From the NCBI GenBank assembly GCA_017936765.1, contig JAGBEX010000007.1, positions 1 to 37,500 of the forward strand: a stretch of DNA of 37,500 bases. The letters run 5' to 3'. Below, one piece after another: positions 6,939 through 15,249 of this stretch (the stretch's first letter is position 1; the number at the start of each line of letters is the position of its first letter). The notes beneath the pieces were generated by a model. That model searched no databases. It saw only the letters and a program-made list of their open reading frames with translations, and had not been told where the DNA came from. This DNA comes from Clostridia bacterium (GTDB lineage: Bacteria > Bacillota > Clostridia > Christensenellales > Aristaeellaceae). The translations under genes were made by a program, and so were the position numbers.

Positions 6939-7778
6939 ATGAACCTGCTGAATATGTATGCCTTTGCCGACGAGGCCTCCGGGCAGATCGACAAGCAGAT
7001 TGCCGCCATGCAGCGCAATGGCCTGCAGGGTCTGGAGATCCGCGGTGCGGACGGCCAGAACATTGCGGATATTTCCATCGAGAAGGCCCGCGAGGTGCGC
7101 CGCAAGCTGGACGATGCGGGGCTGACGGTGTGGAGCATGGGTTCCCCCATCGGCAAGATCGGCATCGAGGGCGATGGCTTTGCTGCTCACCTGGACAAGC
7201 TGCGCCATGTGCTGACCCTGGCGGACGTGCTGGGCGCGAAGAATCTGCGTATGTTCTCCTTCTTTGTGCCGGAGGGCAAGGCGGCGGAGTATCGCGGCAA
7301 GGTGATGGATCAGGTCGGCCAGATGGTGGATGTGGCTCGCGGCAGCGGCGTTGCGCTGTGCCACGAGAACGAGAAGGGCATCTACGGCGACATGGCCGAC
7401 CGCTGCCATGAGCTGCTGACCGCCTTCCCGGAGCTGGAGGGTGTGTTCGACCCGGCCAACTTTGTGCAATGCGGCCAGGACACCCTGGCGGGCTGGGCGC
7501 TGCTGAAGAGCCGTATCAAGTACCTGCATATCAAGGATGCTCTGCCCAGCGGCAAGGTGGTTCCGGCGGGCAAGGGCATTGGCAACGTGAAGGCCATTCT
7601 GGATGAGTTCCGCGCCATGGGTGGCTGCGCTGTGTCCATCGAGCCTCACCTGAGCGTGTTCGATGGCCTGAAGGATCTGGAACAGGCGGGCAACCGCACC
7701 CAGGTGGATGATTATAGCTACCCCAGCAGCGATGCGGCCTTTGACGCGGCCTGCGATGCGCTGAAGGCTCTGCTGTGA
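6939..7778 (+). CDS. sugar phosphate isomerase/epimerase-like TIM-barrel protein
   Basis: A 279-residue cytoplasmic protein of the xylose-isomerase-like TIM-barrel superfamily (AP endonuclease family 2). Such enzymes isomerise or epimerise sugars, keto-sugars or inositol derivatives with a divalent metal. Candidate ligands sit in CHENEKG, FDPANF, HIKDA and SIEPH. The first gene of an operon with an oxidoreductase, an AraC regulator and a secreted GH10 xylanase. It shares the pairing with Gfo/Idh/MocA oxidoreductases seen in inositol and sugar-acid pathways. AAGGAGG precedes the ATG and the gene ends with tandem TGA TAA stops. A second, distant relative lies at 12971-13816. The substrate cannot be read from the sequence; a sugar or sugar acid released from xylan decorations is an inference from context. 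Confidence 0.85.
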   Translation: MNLLNMYAFADEASGQIDKQIAAMQRNGLQGLEIRGADGQNIADISIEKAREVRRKLDDAGLTVWSMGSPIGKIGIEGDGFAAHLDKLRHVLTLADVLGAKNLRMFSFFVPEGKAAEYRGKVMDQVGQMVDVARGSGVALCHENEKGIYGDMADRCHELLTAFPELEGVFDPANFVQCGQDTLAGWALLKSRIKYLHIKDALPSGKVVPAGKGIGNVKAILDEFRAMGGCAVSIEPHLSVFDGLKDLEQAGNRTQVDDYSYPSSDAAFDAACDALKALL

Positions 7779-7794
7779 TAAGGAGGAAATGACC

Positions 7795-8964
7795 ATGGAA
7801 AAGATTCGTCTTGGTATCATTGGTATCGGCAACATGGGCAGCGGCCACGCCTGCCGCGTGGTGGACGGCGAATGCCCCGATTTTGTGCTGACCGCCGTGG
7901 CGGACGTGAACCCTGCCCGCAAGGGGTGGGCGAAGGATCGCCTGGGCGAGAACGTGGCGTTCTTCGATACCGCCACCGCCATGCTGGACAGCGGCCTCAT
8001 CGATGCTTGCATCGTGGCCACGCCCCACTACGACCATCCCGGCCTGGCCATTGAGTGCATGAAGCGCTCCATCCATGTGCTGGTGGAGAAGCCTGCCGGT
8101 GTGTACACCAAGCAGGTGCGTGAAATGATGGCTGTGGCCGACCAGCACCCCGAGGTGAAGTTCGGCCTGATGTTCAACCAGCGCACCAACCATGTGTACC
8201 GCAAGGCCCGCGAGATCGTGCAGAGCGGTAAGTATGGCCAGATCCGCCGCACCAACTGGATCATCACCGACTGGTATCGCACCCAGTTCTACTATGACTC
8301 CGGCGCCTGGCGCGCCACCTGGGCTGGCGAGGGCGGCGGTGTGCTGCTGAACCAGTGTCCCCACCAGCTGGACCTGTGGCAGTGGATCTGCGGTATGCCC
8401 GTGAAGGTGCAGACCCACATGAAGTTCGGCAAGTGGCACGACATCGAAGTGGAAGATGATGTGACCACCTACGTGGAATACGAGAACGGCGCTACCGGCG
8501 TGTTCGTCACCACCACCGGCGACGCCCACGGCACCAACCGCTTCGAGATCATGATGGACAAGGCCAAGCTGGTGGTTACCTACGACGGCATCGAGCTGAA
8601 GGAGTTCAGCGTTTCCGAACCCGAATGGACCGCCACCTGCAAGGAAGGCTTTGCCACCATGCCCGCCGAGGACATCCAGGTGGAGACCGACGGCAAGAAC
8701 GAGCAGCACAACGGCGTGATCAACGCCTGGGGCGGCGCGATCCTGCGCGGTGAACCCATGATCGCCGACGGCCGAGAGGGCATCCATGGCCTGATGCTGT
8801 CCAACGCCATGCACCTCTCCGCCTTCCTGGGCAAGGAAGTGGAGCTACCCATCGACGAGGATCTGTTCTACGAGGAGCTGAAGAAGCGCATCGCCACCTC
8901 CCGCCACAAGACCAATACCGTGGAGGCTGTGGTGGCTGACCTGAGCAACACCTTTGGCGGCTGA
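7795..8964 (+). CDS. Gfo/Idh/MocA family NAD(P)-dependent oxidoreductase
   Basis: A 389-residue cytoplasmic dehydrogenase of the Gfo/Idh/MocA family. Near the N-terminus is a Rossmann segment, GIIGIGNMGSGHA. EKPAG (about residues 94-98) supplies the conserved lysine, and the C-terminal alpha/beta domain contains QCPHQLDLWQW with the usual catalytic His/Asp region. These enzymes oxidise or reduce ring or keto positions of sugars and cyclitols. I place the start at the ATG 8 nt after AAGGAGG; an ATG two codons earlier is only 2 nt from that site and less likely. The gene lies 16 nt after the sugar isomerase and 29 nt before the AraC gene, each with a strong ribosome binding site, so all are one operon. 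It ends in tandem stops TGA TAA. Confidence 0.92.
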   Translation: MEKIRLGIIGIGNMGSGHACRVVDGECPDFVLTAVADVNPARKGWAKDRLGENVAFFDTATAMLDSGLIDACIVATPHYDHPGLAIECMKRSIHVLVEKPAGVYTKQVREMMAVADQHPEVKFGLMFNQRTNHVYRKAREIVQSGKYGQIRRTNWIITDWYRTQFYYDSGAWRATWAGEGGGVLLNQCPHQLDLWQWICGMPVKVQTHMKFGKWHDIEVEDDVTTYVEYENGATGVFVTTTGDAHGTNRFEIMMDKAKLVVTYDGIELKEFSVSEPEWTATCKEGFATMPAEDIQVETDGKNEQHNGVINAWGGAILRGEPMIADGREGIHGLMLSNAMHLSAFLGKEVELPIDEDLFYEELKKRIATSRHKTNTVEAVVADLSNTFGG

Positions 8965-8993
8965 TAAGGATCCACCATTGAAGGAGGAGTCGC

Positions 8994-9854
8994 ATGAACC
9001 AGCATCCTGTTTGGCGGTTTGAAAATCAAATGCCGGAAGGCCGGGCGTTTGAGATCTACCATGCCACCAACACGACGCCTCAGCCCACGATCTATCAGAG
9101 CCACCATTATTACGAGCTGTATTTCATCCTGCACGGCGCCATCCGGGTGATCGTGGAGGAGCAGGACATCAGCCCTGCGCCGGGGGATGCGCTGATCTAC
9201 CCGCCCCATTGTATGCACCGGGTGATCCACACGGATCCCTCCCAGCCCTATGAACGGTTTTACATCTACCTGTCCAAAGAGTTTCTCGCCTCCATCAGCA
9301 CCGAGGACTACCGCTTTGTGGAGGTGATGGACAGGCTGACCCAGGGCGGGCGCTATTGCATTCAGCCGGGGGAGGAAGCCGTGCGGGCGCTGGTCCCCCT
9401 GGCAGACGAGATCATCGAAGCGGCGCGGGATACTTCCCCGGCGGGGACGCTGGCCAACCGCTGCAGGATGACCCTGTTCCTGCTTCGGCTGCTGAGCCTG
9501 CTGGAAGAAAGCGTTGCGCCCCAAGCCGAAGGCTCTGCTTCCCGCATGAGTGACCTGATCAGCTACATCAACCAGAATGCCGCCCAGGCGCTTTCGCTGG
9601 ATCAGCTGGAAGCGGTGTTCGGCATCAGCAAATATGCGCTGCTGCACGAATTCAAGGATTACACCGGCATGTCCATTTACCAGTACATCCTCACGCGGCG
9701 CATCATTCTGGCCCAGCAGCTGCTTCAGCAGGGCGTGAAGCCACGCCAGGCCTGCGAACAAAGCGGCTTTACAGATTACACCAGCTTCTACCGCGCCTTC
9801 AAGGCTCGCACGGGTAAATCGCCCACGCAGTTTGGCAAGGCGCAGGTGGAATGA
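8994..9854 (+). CDS. AraC family transcriptional regulator
   Basis: A 286-residue regulator. Residues about 15-110 form a cupin sensor domain (YQSHHYYELYF, PGDALIYPPHCMHRV). The last 100 residues contain two helix-turn-helix units with the AraC-type signature around CEQSGFTDYTSFYRAFKA. The ligand is probably a sugar. The gene sits inside the operon it probably controls, between the oxidoreductase and the xylanase. The 31-bp-spaced TGCAATTGTT direct repeats at the operon promoter are candidate sites. AAGGAGG lies 6 nt before the ATG. The stop overlaps a possible upstream start codon of the xylanase reading frame, but the xylanase most probably starts further in. Confidence 0.92.
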   Translation: MNQHPVWRFENQMPEGRAFEIYHATNTTPQPTIYQSHHYYELYFILHGAIRVIVEEQDISPAPGDALIYPPHCMHRVIHTDPSQPYERFYIYLSKEFLASISTEDYRFVEVMDRLTQGGRYCIQPGEEAVRALVPLADEIIEAARDTSPAGTLANRCRMTLFLLRLLSLLEESVAPQAEGSASRMSDLISYINQNAAQALSLDQLEAVFGISKYALLHEFKDYTGMSIYQYILTRRIILAQQLLQQGVKPRQACEQSGFTDYTSFYRAFKARTGKSPTQFGKAQVE

Positions 9855-9874
9855 CACAAAGGAGACGATTGTTT

Positions 9875-11107
9875 ATGAAACGGATGGTATCTTTGCTGCT
9901 GGCGCTGATGCTGTGCATCGGCCTTGTGAACACCTCTGCCCAGGCGGTGGGGGAGATCGGCAAGAGAAAGGACGCCTATGTGTCCCTGGACAGCCTGGCA
10001 CGGCAGCATGGCTTTGTGATGGGCGCCAGCTATAACTTCAACCAGTGCAGGAGCAACTCCGCCCATATGGAGATGGCGAAGCTGCACTTTTCCTCCCTGA
10101 CCTGCACCAACGAGACCAAGGCCTACTCCCTGCTGGATCAAAAGGCCAGCATGGTCGCCGAGGACGGTATGCCGGTGATGAACTACTACCAGGCCGACAC
10201 CATGGTGCAATGGGCGCAGGACAACGGCATGAAGGTTCGCGGCCATGTGCTGGTGTGGGATGCCTACATGAGCGACTGGTTCTTCCGCGAGGGCTATGAC
10301 AGCAGCAAGCCCTATGCCGACCAGGAGACCATGCGTGCACGCACCAAGTACTACATCGAGCAGGTGGTGACCCACTTTGAAGAAAAGTTCCCCGGCGTGA
10401 TCTACTGCTGGGACGTGGTGAACGAGGCCATTGGCGACAATGCCAAGGAGTGGGACGGCAAGGATGCCCGCCACCTGCGCACCATCCGCAGCGGCGTGGA
10501 TAACCTGTTCAAGACCCATGTGGGCGACGACTATGTGGAGTTTGCCTTCCTCTGCGCCAAGGACACGGTGGAAAAGCTGGGGGCGGACATCAAGCTGTTC
10601 TACAATGATTACAATATGTTCTTCAACGAGAAGCGGGATGCCGCCATCGCCCTGGCGCGCTCCATCAACACCTATGCCAAGGATGAAAACGGCAACTACC
10701 GCCAGCTGATCGACGGCATGGGTATGCAGGGGTACATCGGCGGCTACGGCACGCAGCAGGACTGCCTGAACGACAACCACATCACCCGCATCGAGGCGGC
10801 CATCAACCTCTATGCCAAGGAAGGCCTGGAGGTGCATATCACCGAAATGGCAGTGCGCAACTTCCAGAAGGACGAGGCCACCGTGGCGCTCCATGCGGAT
10901 TTCTACGGCCGCCTGTTTGAGATGTTCAAGCGGGTCAACAGCGGCGAAAACAAGCCCCTGACCTGCGTGGCCATCTGGGGCCTCACGGACAATCCCTACG
11001 CCACGGGCTATAACTACAACCTGCTCAGCTCCTATGGCGGCCTGGTGACGGAGAATTACGCCATCAAGTCCTCCTTCGATACCGTGCATAGCGTGATGAG
11101 CAAGTAA
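9875..11107 (+). CDS. xyn: secreted endo-1,4-beta-xylanase (GH10)
   Basis: A 410-residue secreted glycoside hydrolase that cuts the xylan backbone. The start ATG (MKRMVSLLL) is chosen because AAAGGAG lies 10 nt upstream and because it begins a clean signal peptide with likely cleavage after SAQA. An in-frame ATG 24 nt earlier would add a charged extension without a ribosome binding site. The rest is a single GH10 (beta/alpha)8 barrel. The acid/base is in WDVVNEA (Glu184) and the nucleophile in VHITEMA (Glu324); GHVLVWDAYM and AIWGLTD also fit. No carbohydrate-binding, dockerin or anchoring part is seen. It is the last gene of the operon and is followed by a terminator at 11182-11220. The family is certain; activity on xylan is inferred from it. 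Confidence 0.93.
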   Translation: MKRMVSLLLALMLCIGLVNTSAQAVGEIGKRKDAYVSLDSLARQHGFVMGASYNFNQCRSNSAHMEMAKLHFSSLTCTNETKAYSLLDQKASMVAEDGMPVMNYYQADTMVQWAQDNGMKVRGHVLVWDAYMSDWFFREGYDSSKPYADQETMRARTKYYIEQVVTHFEEKFPGVIYCWDVVNEAIGDNAKEWDGKDARHLRTIRSGVDNLFKTHVGDDYVEFAFLCAKDTVEKLGADIKLFYNDYNMFFNEKRDAAIALARSINTYAKDENGNYRQLIDGMGMQGYIGGYGTQQDCLNDNHITRIEAAINLYAKEGLEVHITEMAVRNFQKDEATVALHADFYGRLFEMFKRVNSGENKPLTCVAIWGLTDNPYATGYNYNLLSSYGGLVTENYAIKSSFDTVHSVMSK

Positions 11108-11123
11108 AGCGCTGGCCAACAAG

Positions 11124-11145
11124 AAAAGCTCCCCCTGGTGGGAGG
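11124..11145 (+). repeat. left inverted-repeat arm flanking the AT-rich gene
   Basis: AAAAGCTCCCC followed by GGGAGG after a short centre. The reverse complement of 12233-12255 begins with the same 11 bases and ends with GGGAGG. Each arm is itself a small hairpin. Together they enclose the AT-rich GIY-YIG gene. Confidence 0.5.
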
Positions 11146-11181
11146 ATTCTTAAGGAACAGTTTATCCAGCAACGAACAAAC

Positions 11182-11220
11182 GAGCATCCGACGATCATAT
11201 CGGATGCTCATTTGCTTTTG
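11182..11220. terminator. bidirectional terminator between xylanase and GIY-YIG genes
   Basis: A perfect 10-bp stem GAGCATCCGA/TCGGATGCTC (11182-11191 with 11200-11209) is followed on the plus strand by ATTTGCTTTT and on the minus strand by GTTTGTT. It can serve the xylanase operon and the convergent minus-strand gene. Confidence 0.72.
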
Positions 11221-11334
11221 CAGCCCAATGAACGCAATGCACCGGAACGGTGCGTATAATTGCGCCCTACTGAAATGGTGGAGATTCAAATCAGCCTGCT
11301 CGACGAAGTGAAATCTGTTTATATTCATCCTATG

Positions 11335-12123
11335 TTATTTGATCATATTCCATATATCCAGTAAATGATAGACAGGTATATTCCTTCCAATGCGCTCTAA
11401 CGCAAGTCTTTGATCATTCATATAGTTATGTACTTCTTCATCTGAAATATATACCCAAGCTGTGACTGATTTGGCGAACTTACTTTTTACTGTTCTGTAG
11501 CCATTTGCATTCATCCACTCGCAAACTTTTTCATAGTAAGGACGATGATTGCCACCATACAGTATCTTTTCCTCATCATAATGCAAAACCTTATTTACAA
11601 AATGAACCTTACTCAAGCAGTCAAGATTAACTTTGTCAAAGGGACGTGCTTTCATTCCGAAGTAACGCTCATCAATCTGGGCAACATGAATAATAGGTGC
11701 AGTCTCAAAGCGCTTCGGTGGAGTACTTTCGCTTGGTGAATATCCATTTTGTCGCTTTGCAAGCAACGGTGTAACTCGGTTAGTGAGAATGAATGGTGTT
11801 TCATTTAGCACCCTGTACATTTCTTGTGTTTCAAGCTCAACAGCCTCTTCTTCAGACATGTTTATTCCAACAAACCTAAAATCGGTATCATACATTGCCC
11901 GTATTCTTTCTGCTTCATAGGCATGGTCATGATACTCTTTATATCTATTCCCTCTTCCTTTACCAATATAGAATATTTCACCGGTTTCTACGAGAAACCA
12001 TTCATAGACATAGTAATCTCCATGCGGATTACCTGAAAGTTGTCCCACTGGTGGTTCCGTTACCCGGGGGACAAGCTTTCCAGTCTTCTCATCTAACTCA
12101 ACAGAGAAGCGAATGGAACACAT
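11335..12123 (-). CDS. GIY-YIG nuclease domain protein, AT-rich, probably acquired
   Basis: A 262-residue protein. Residues about 38-115 carry a GIY-YIG-type core: YYVYEWF, FYIGKGRGNRY with the conserved Gly and Arg, then a Glu-rich helix (EEAVELETQE). The C-terminal 130 residues are unrecognised; they are basic and aromatic-rich, possibly DNA binding. Such domains occur in homing, repair and phage-related nucleases, and the role here is unknown. The start is set at the ATG 9 nt downstream of AGGAGG; an open stretch continues 26 codons upstream without a ribosome binding site. Base composition is clearly more AT-rich than all neighbours, with A/T third positions, and the gene lies between inverted repeats, both signs of transfer. 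It may be read as the distal gene after the ThuA-like gene. Confidence 0.8.
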   Translation of the reverse strand: MCSIRFSVELDEKTGKLVPRVTEPPVGQLSGNPHGDYYVYEWFLVETGEIFYIGKGRGNRYKEYHDHAYEAERIRAMYDTDFRFVGINMSEEEAVELETQEMYRVLNETPFILTNRVTPLLAKRQNGYSPSESTPPKRFETAPIIHVAQIDERYFGMKARPFDKVNLDCLSKVHFVNKVLHYDEEKILYGGNHRPYYEKVCEWMNANGYRTVKSKFAKSVTAWVYISDEEVHNYMNDQRLALERIGRNIPVYHLLDIWNMIK

Positions 12124-12232
12124 ATTTGTTTTCCTCCTAAGGATTACTGTTTCGGCCTGCTTTCCGACTGATTGCTTCACATCGGCGCAGTCCCGATGCA
12201 AAACAAAAGGATAACTCTTTCCTTTCCATCAC

Positions 12233-12255
12233 CCTCCCTGCGCAGGGGAGCTTTT
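12233..12255 (-). repeat. right inverted-repeat arm flanking the AT-rich gene
   Basis: CCTCCC...GGGGAGCTTTT, the inverted partner of 11124-11145. On the plus strand the small stem with its five T looks like a terminator, but no plus-strand gene ends just before it. On the minus strand it begins 6 nt after the stop codon of the ThuA-like gene. Confidence 0.5.
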
Positions 12256-12260
12256 TCATA

Positions 12261-12974
12261 TCAATGTTCTTCCACATTGTCCGGCGGGGCGGGGAGGCGG
12301 CACAGGGGCTCAGCCCAGCGCACCGCGTTGATGATGATCCGCTGAATGTCCGGGTGCTGGTACACGGGGGCTTCCTCGTGGCCGGGCTGGAAGTAGAAGA
12401 TCTTGCCGCGGCCGCGGGTAAAGGTCACGCCACTGCGGAACACCTGGCCACCGGCAAACCAGCCGATGAAAATGATGTCGTCCGGGCGGGGAATGTCGAA
12501 GCACTCGCCGTACATTTCTTCCTCAGGAATGTCGATGCAGGCAGGCACGCCCTGGGCAATGGGATGGGTGGGATCGATGCACCAGAGCTTCTCCCGGTCG
12601 CCATGCCGCCAATGCAGCGTCATGGTGGTGCCAAGCAGATCGCGCATGATGCGGCTGAAATGGGCGGAGTGCAGTGCAACAAGCCCCATGCCGGAATGCA
12701 CGGCATTGCGCACCAGGCGCACGGTCTCGTCGGTGATGTCCTCCTGCCGGGCGTGGCTCCACCAGATCAGCACATCGGTGTTGTCCAGCAGCTCCTGGGT
12801 GATGCCCTGGTTGGGCATATCCAGGGTGACGCACCTTACGGTGATGTCCTGCTCCTTTTCCAGAAAGCTGCGCAGGCAGCCGTGGATGCCCTCAGGGTAC
12901 ACGGCGCGGATCTCCGGCAGCTCCCGCTCGTGGACGAACTCGTTCCACACGGTGACGCGCAGAGGCTTGCTCAT
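12261..12974 (-). CDS. ThuA-like (trehalose utilisation) domain protein
   Basis: A 237-residue cytoplasmic protein of the ThuA family, which has a class I glutamine amidotransferase-like flavodoxin fold. Typical segments are VTVWNEFVHE, LIWWSHARQEDIT, GMGLVALHSAHFS, a histidine-rich HWRHGDRE and GKIFYFQPGHEEAP. ThuA proteins accompany disaccharide and keto-sugar catabolism, but no catalytic reaction is firmly established, so the role is inferred. The ATG overlaps the stop of the upstream sugar isomerase (ATGA), indicating translational coupling and joint function. The gene ends directly before an inverted-repeat hairpin. Confidence 0.9.
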   Translation of the reverse strand: MSKPLRVTVWNEFVHERELPEIRAVYPEGIHGCLRSFLEKEQDITVRCVTLDMPNQGITQELLDNTDVLIWWSHARQEDITDETVRLVRNAVHSGMGLVALHSAHFSRIMRDLLGTTMTLHWRHGDREKLWCIDPTHPIAQGVPACIDIPEEEMYGECFDIPRPDDIIFIGWFAGGQVFRSGVTFTRGRGKIFYFQPGHEEAPVYQHPDIQRIIINAVRWAEPLCRLPAPPDNVEEH

Positions 12975-13816
12975 GCCTGCTCACGCTCCTTCAGCCAGGT
13001 GATGGAGGCGTGGATGGCATCATAGTAGGAGGCTACACCGAAATGCTCGATGGTCATGATGCCCTCGTAGCCGTCCCTGTCCAGGCGATCCAGCACAGTG
13101 GTCATGGGGATGTGGCCGTGGCCCACGGCGCAGGGGTACATCACGAGGCCGGTGGTGGCGGTGGTGGCGTCGCCTGCGGGGGTGGCCTCCGGCACCTGGC
13201 TGGGCAGGAAGCGATCCTTCAGGTGGACGTGGCGAACACGATCGGCAAAGCGCTGGTGGGCTTCCAGAATGTCGTCGCCGGAGAAGAGGAAGTTGCCGGT
13301 CTCCAGCGTGACATACAGCTCCGGGGCAGCCTCCAGGAAGGCGGCCATGCCCGCGATGGTGGCGATGGGGCTTTTCGCATGATCGAAGCACTCGATGGTG
13401 GTGGTCAGCCCCTGGGCTGCGGCCACCTCGCTCAGGCGCTTGGTACCGGCGATCATCTGCGCCTGCTCGCGGGCGCATTGCTCCTGGTCAGCCATGTCGC
13501 TGTGGAAGCCGGGGATCACCATGATGCGCTCACAGCCCAGCACCTTGGCCTGGTGGATCAGCAGGTCGTCCCCGGTGGGCATGGTGGCATCGTGATCCCA
13601 ATGATAATGGCCGTAGATGCTGGAGGGCTGCATGTCGCACCGGGCAAGCTGCTCGGCCAGGGCGCGGAGCTGGTCTTCGTCGGCAAAGTCGTCCCTGTCC
13701 AGCTCCACATACTGGATGCCCCAGCTGCGGACCTCCCGAAGCATATCGTCCATGGAAACGCCGCGCTCACGGGCGGCCTCGCGGATGTGGTGGTAGAAGG
13801 TGCTGTATTTCTTCAT
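12971..13816 (-). CDS. sugar phosphate isomerase/epimerase-like TIM-barrel protein
   Basis: A 281-residue protein of the xylose-isomerase-like TIM-barrel superfamily. Candidate metal ligands lie in TIECFDHAK, LETGNF and HVHLKDR, and IMTIEHFG closes the barrel. The start is set at the ATG after GGAGG (MKKYSTF); the frame is open 37 codons further upstream but that part covers the promoter. It is coupled by a 4-bp overlap to the ThuA-like gene. The pair resembles sugar-catabolic gene pairs of Bacteroidota and Clostridia. Its promoter faces away from that of glyA. The sequence is only distantly similar to the isomerase at 6939-7778, so a different substrate is likely. Confidence 0.87.
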   Translation of the reverse strand: MKKYSTFYHHIREAARERGVSMDDMLREVRSWGIQYVELDRDDFADEDQLRALAEQLARCDMQPSSIYGHYHWDHDATMPTGDDLLIHQAKVLGCERIMVIPGFHSDMADQEQCAREQAQMIAGTKRLSEVAAAQGLTTTIECFDHAKSPIATIAGMAAFLEAAPELYVTLETGNFLFSGDDILEAHQRFADRVRHVHLKDRFLPSQVPEATPAGDATTATTGLVMYPCAVGHGHIPMTTVLDRLDRDGYEGIMTIEHFGVASYYDAIHASITWLKEREQA

Positions 13817-13852
13817 CGGTTTTCCTCCGAAAAGGTTGATTGCTTTGCGAAG

Positions 13853-13882
13853 ATTATAGCATAATGCCGGGCAAAAACACAA
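13853..13882 (-). promoter_or_regulatory. promoter of the isomerase-ThuA operon
   Basis: On the minus strand TTGTGT (13882-13877), 18 bp and a perfect TATAAT (13858-13853). The same -35/-10 pair, with 17 bp, drives the peptidoglycan-binding protein gene at 24413-24441. Confidence 0.65.
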
Positions 13883-13917
13883 TGCTGAAAACCAATTGTA
13901 CGAAATGTGTTTCCCCC

Positions 13918-13946
13918 TTGCATCCAACGCCGAATGATATTATAAT
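13918..13946 (+). promoter_or_regulatory. promoter of glyA
   Basis: TTGCAT (13918-13923), 17 bp and TATAAT (13941-13946). It is divergent from the isomerase promoter, with about 35 bp between the two -35 boxes. Confidence 0.75.
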
Positions 13947-13981
13947 AGTGAGGAATATCGTTCGGTTGGAGGTATGTATCA

Positions 13982-15217
13982 ATGGAAATGGAAACCATCC
14001 GCCTTGCTGACCCGGAGGTCGCACAGGCGATCGAAGCCGAGCTGGAGCGCCAGCGCAGCCATATTGAACTGATTGCCTCGGAGAACTTTGTGTCTCCTGC
14101 GGTGATGGCGGCCATGGGTACCTGCCTCACCAATAAGTATGCCGAGGGCTATCCCGGCAAGCGCTATTACGGCGGCTGCGAGTGCGTGGACGTGGTGGAA
14201 AACCTGGCCCGCGACCGTGCCTGCCAGCTCTTCGGCGCTGAACACGCCAATGTGCAGCCCCACTCCGGCGCCCAGGCCAACATGGCTGTTTACTTCGCCA
14301 TGCTGCAGCCCGGCGATACCGTGATGGGCATGAACCTCTCCCACGGCGGCCACCTGACCCATGGCAGCCCCGTGAACATGAGCGGCAAGTATTTCAACTT
14401 TGTGGCCTACGGCGTGGATCCCGAGACCGAGACCATCAACTACGACACCGTGCGCGCCACCGCCCTGGAGTGCAAGCCCAAGCTGATCGTGGCCGGTGCC
14501 TCTGCCTATCCCCGCGTGATCGACTTCGCCAAGCTGCGTGAGATCGCCGACGAGGTGGGCGCGCTGCTGATAGTGGACATGGCGCACATCGCCGGTCTGG
14601 TGGCTGCGGGCGAGCATCCCAACCCCGTTCCCTATGCCGATTTCGTCACCACCACCACCCACAAGACCCTGCGTGGCCCCCGCGGCGGCATGATCCTGTG
14701 CAAGGAGCAGTACGCCAAGGCCATTGACAAGGCCATCTTCCCCGGCACCCAGGGTGGCCCCCTGGAGCATATCATCGCTGCCAAGGCCGTGTGCTTCGGC
14801 GAGGCGCTGAAGCCTGAGTTCAAGGCCTATCAGCACCAGATCGTGCTGAACGCCAAGGCGCTGGAGAACGCCTTCCGCAAGGAGGGCATCCGCATGGTGT
14901 CCGACGGCACGGACAACCACCTGCTGCTGCTGGACTTCACCGGCACGGAAATGACTGGCAAGCTGCTGGAAGGCCTGCTGGAGGAAGCCAACATCACCGT
15001 GAACAAGAACACCGTGCCCAACGAGACCCGCTCTCCCTTCGTGACCAGCGGTGTGCGCGTGGGTACCCCCGCCATCACCTCCCGCGGCCTGAAGGAAGCC
15101 GACATGGAGAAGGTGGCTGCCTGGATCGCCCGCATCGTGAAGGAGGGCGAAGCCGCCGTTCCCGCGGTGAAGGCCGAGGTCGAAGCCTTCATGAAGAATT
15201 TCCCGCTTTATGCCTAA
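13982..15217 (+). CDS. glyA: serine hydroxymethyltransferase
   Basis: A cytoplasmic PLP enzyme converting serine and tetrahydrofolate to glycine and 5,10-methylene-tetrahydrofolate, the main entry of one-carbon units. At 411 residues it has normal length. Signatures are [40 protein letters not shown] and the PLP-lysine motif [14 protein letters not shown] (Lys228), followed by [13 protein letters not shown] lies 9 nt before the ATG; another ATG closer to it is out of frame. It has its own promoter and an intrinsic terminator 7 nt after the stop, so it is a single-gene unit. No riboswitch is seen in its short leader. Confidence 0.97.
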   Translation: MEMETIRLADPEVAQAIEAELERQRSHIELIASENFVSPAVMAAMGTCLTNKYAEGYPGKRYYGGCECVDVVENLARDRACQLFGAEHANVQPHSGAQANMAVYFAMLQPGDTVMGMNLSHGGHLTHGSPVNMSGKYFNFVAYGVDPETETINYDTVRATALECKPKLIVAGASAYPRVIDFAKLREIADEVGALLIVDMAHIAGLVAAGEHPNPVPYADFVTTTTHKTLRGPRGGMILCKEQYAKAIDKAIFPGTQGGPLEHIIAAKAVCFGEALKPEFKAYQHQIVLNAKALENAFRKEGIRMVSDGTDNHLLLLDFTGTEMTGKLLEGLLEEANITVNKNTVPNETRSPFVTSGVRVGTPAITSRGLKEADMEKVAAWIARIVKEGEAAVPAVKAEVEAFMKNFPLYA

Positions 15218-15224
15218 CGGCATC

Positions 15225-15249
15225 AAAAAAGTGGCAGAGCCACTTTTTT
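15225..15249 (+). terminator. intrinsic terminator of glyA
   Basis: A perfect 11-bp stem with six A before and six T after (AAAAAAGTGGC/GCCACTTTTTT, loop AGA). The symmetry makes it usable in both directions. Confidence 0.93.

Noticed and set aside
11056..11328. A broken gene between the xylanase and GIY-YIG genes
   Set aside because: The open stretch has no homology I recognise, runs through a terminator hairpin and lacks a ribosome binding site.
13860..13981. A glycine or tetrahydrofolate riboswitch before glyA
   Set aside because: The leader from the predicted start site is under 30 nt and lacks the space and motifs for either.
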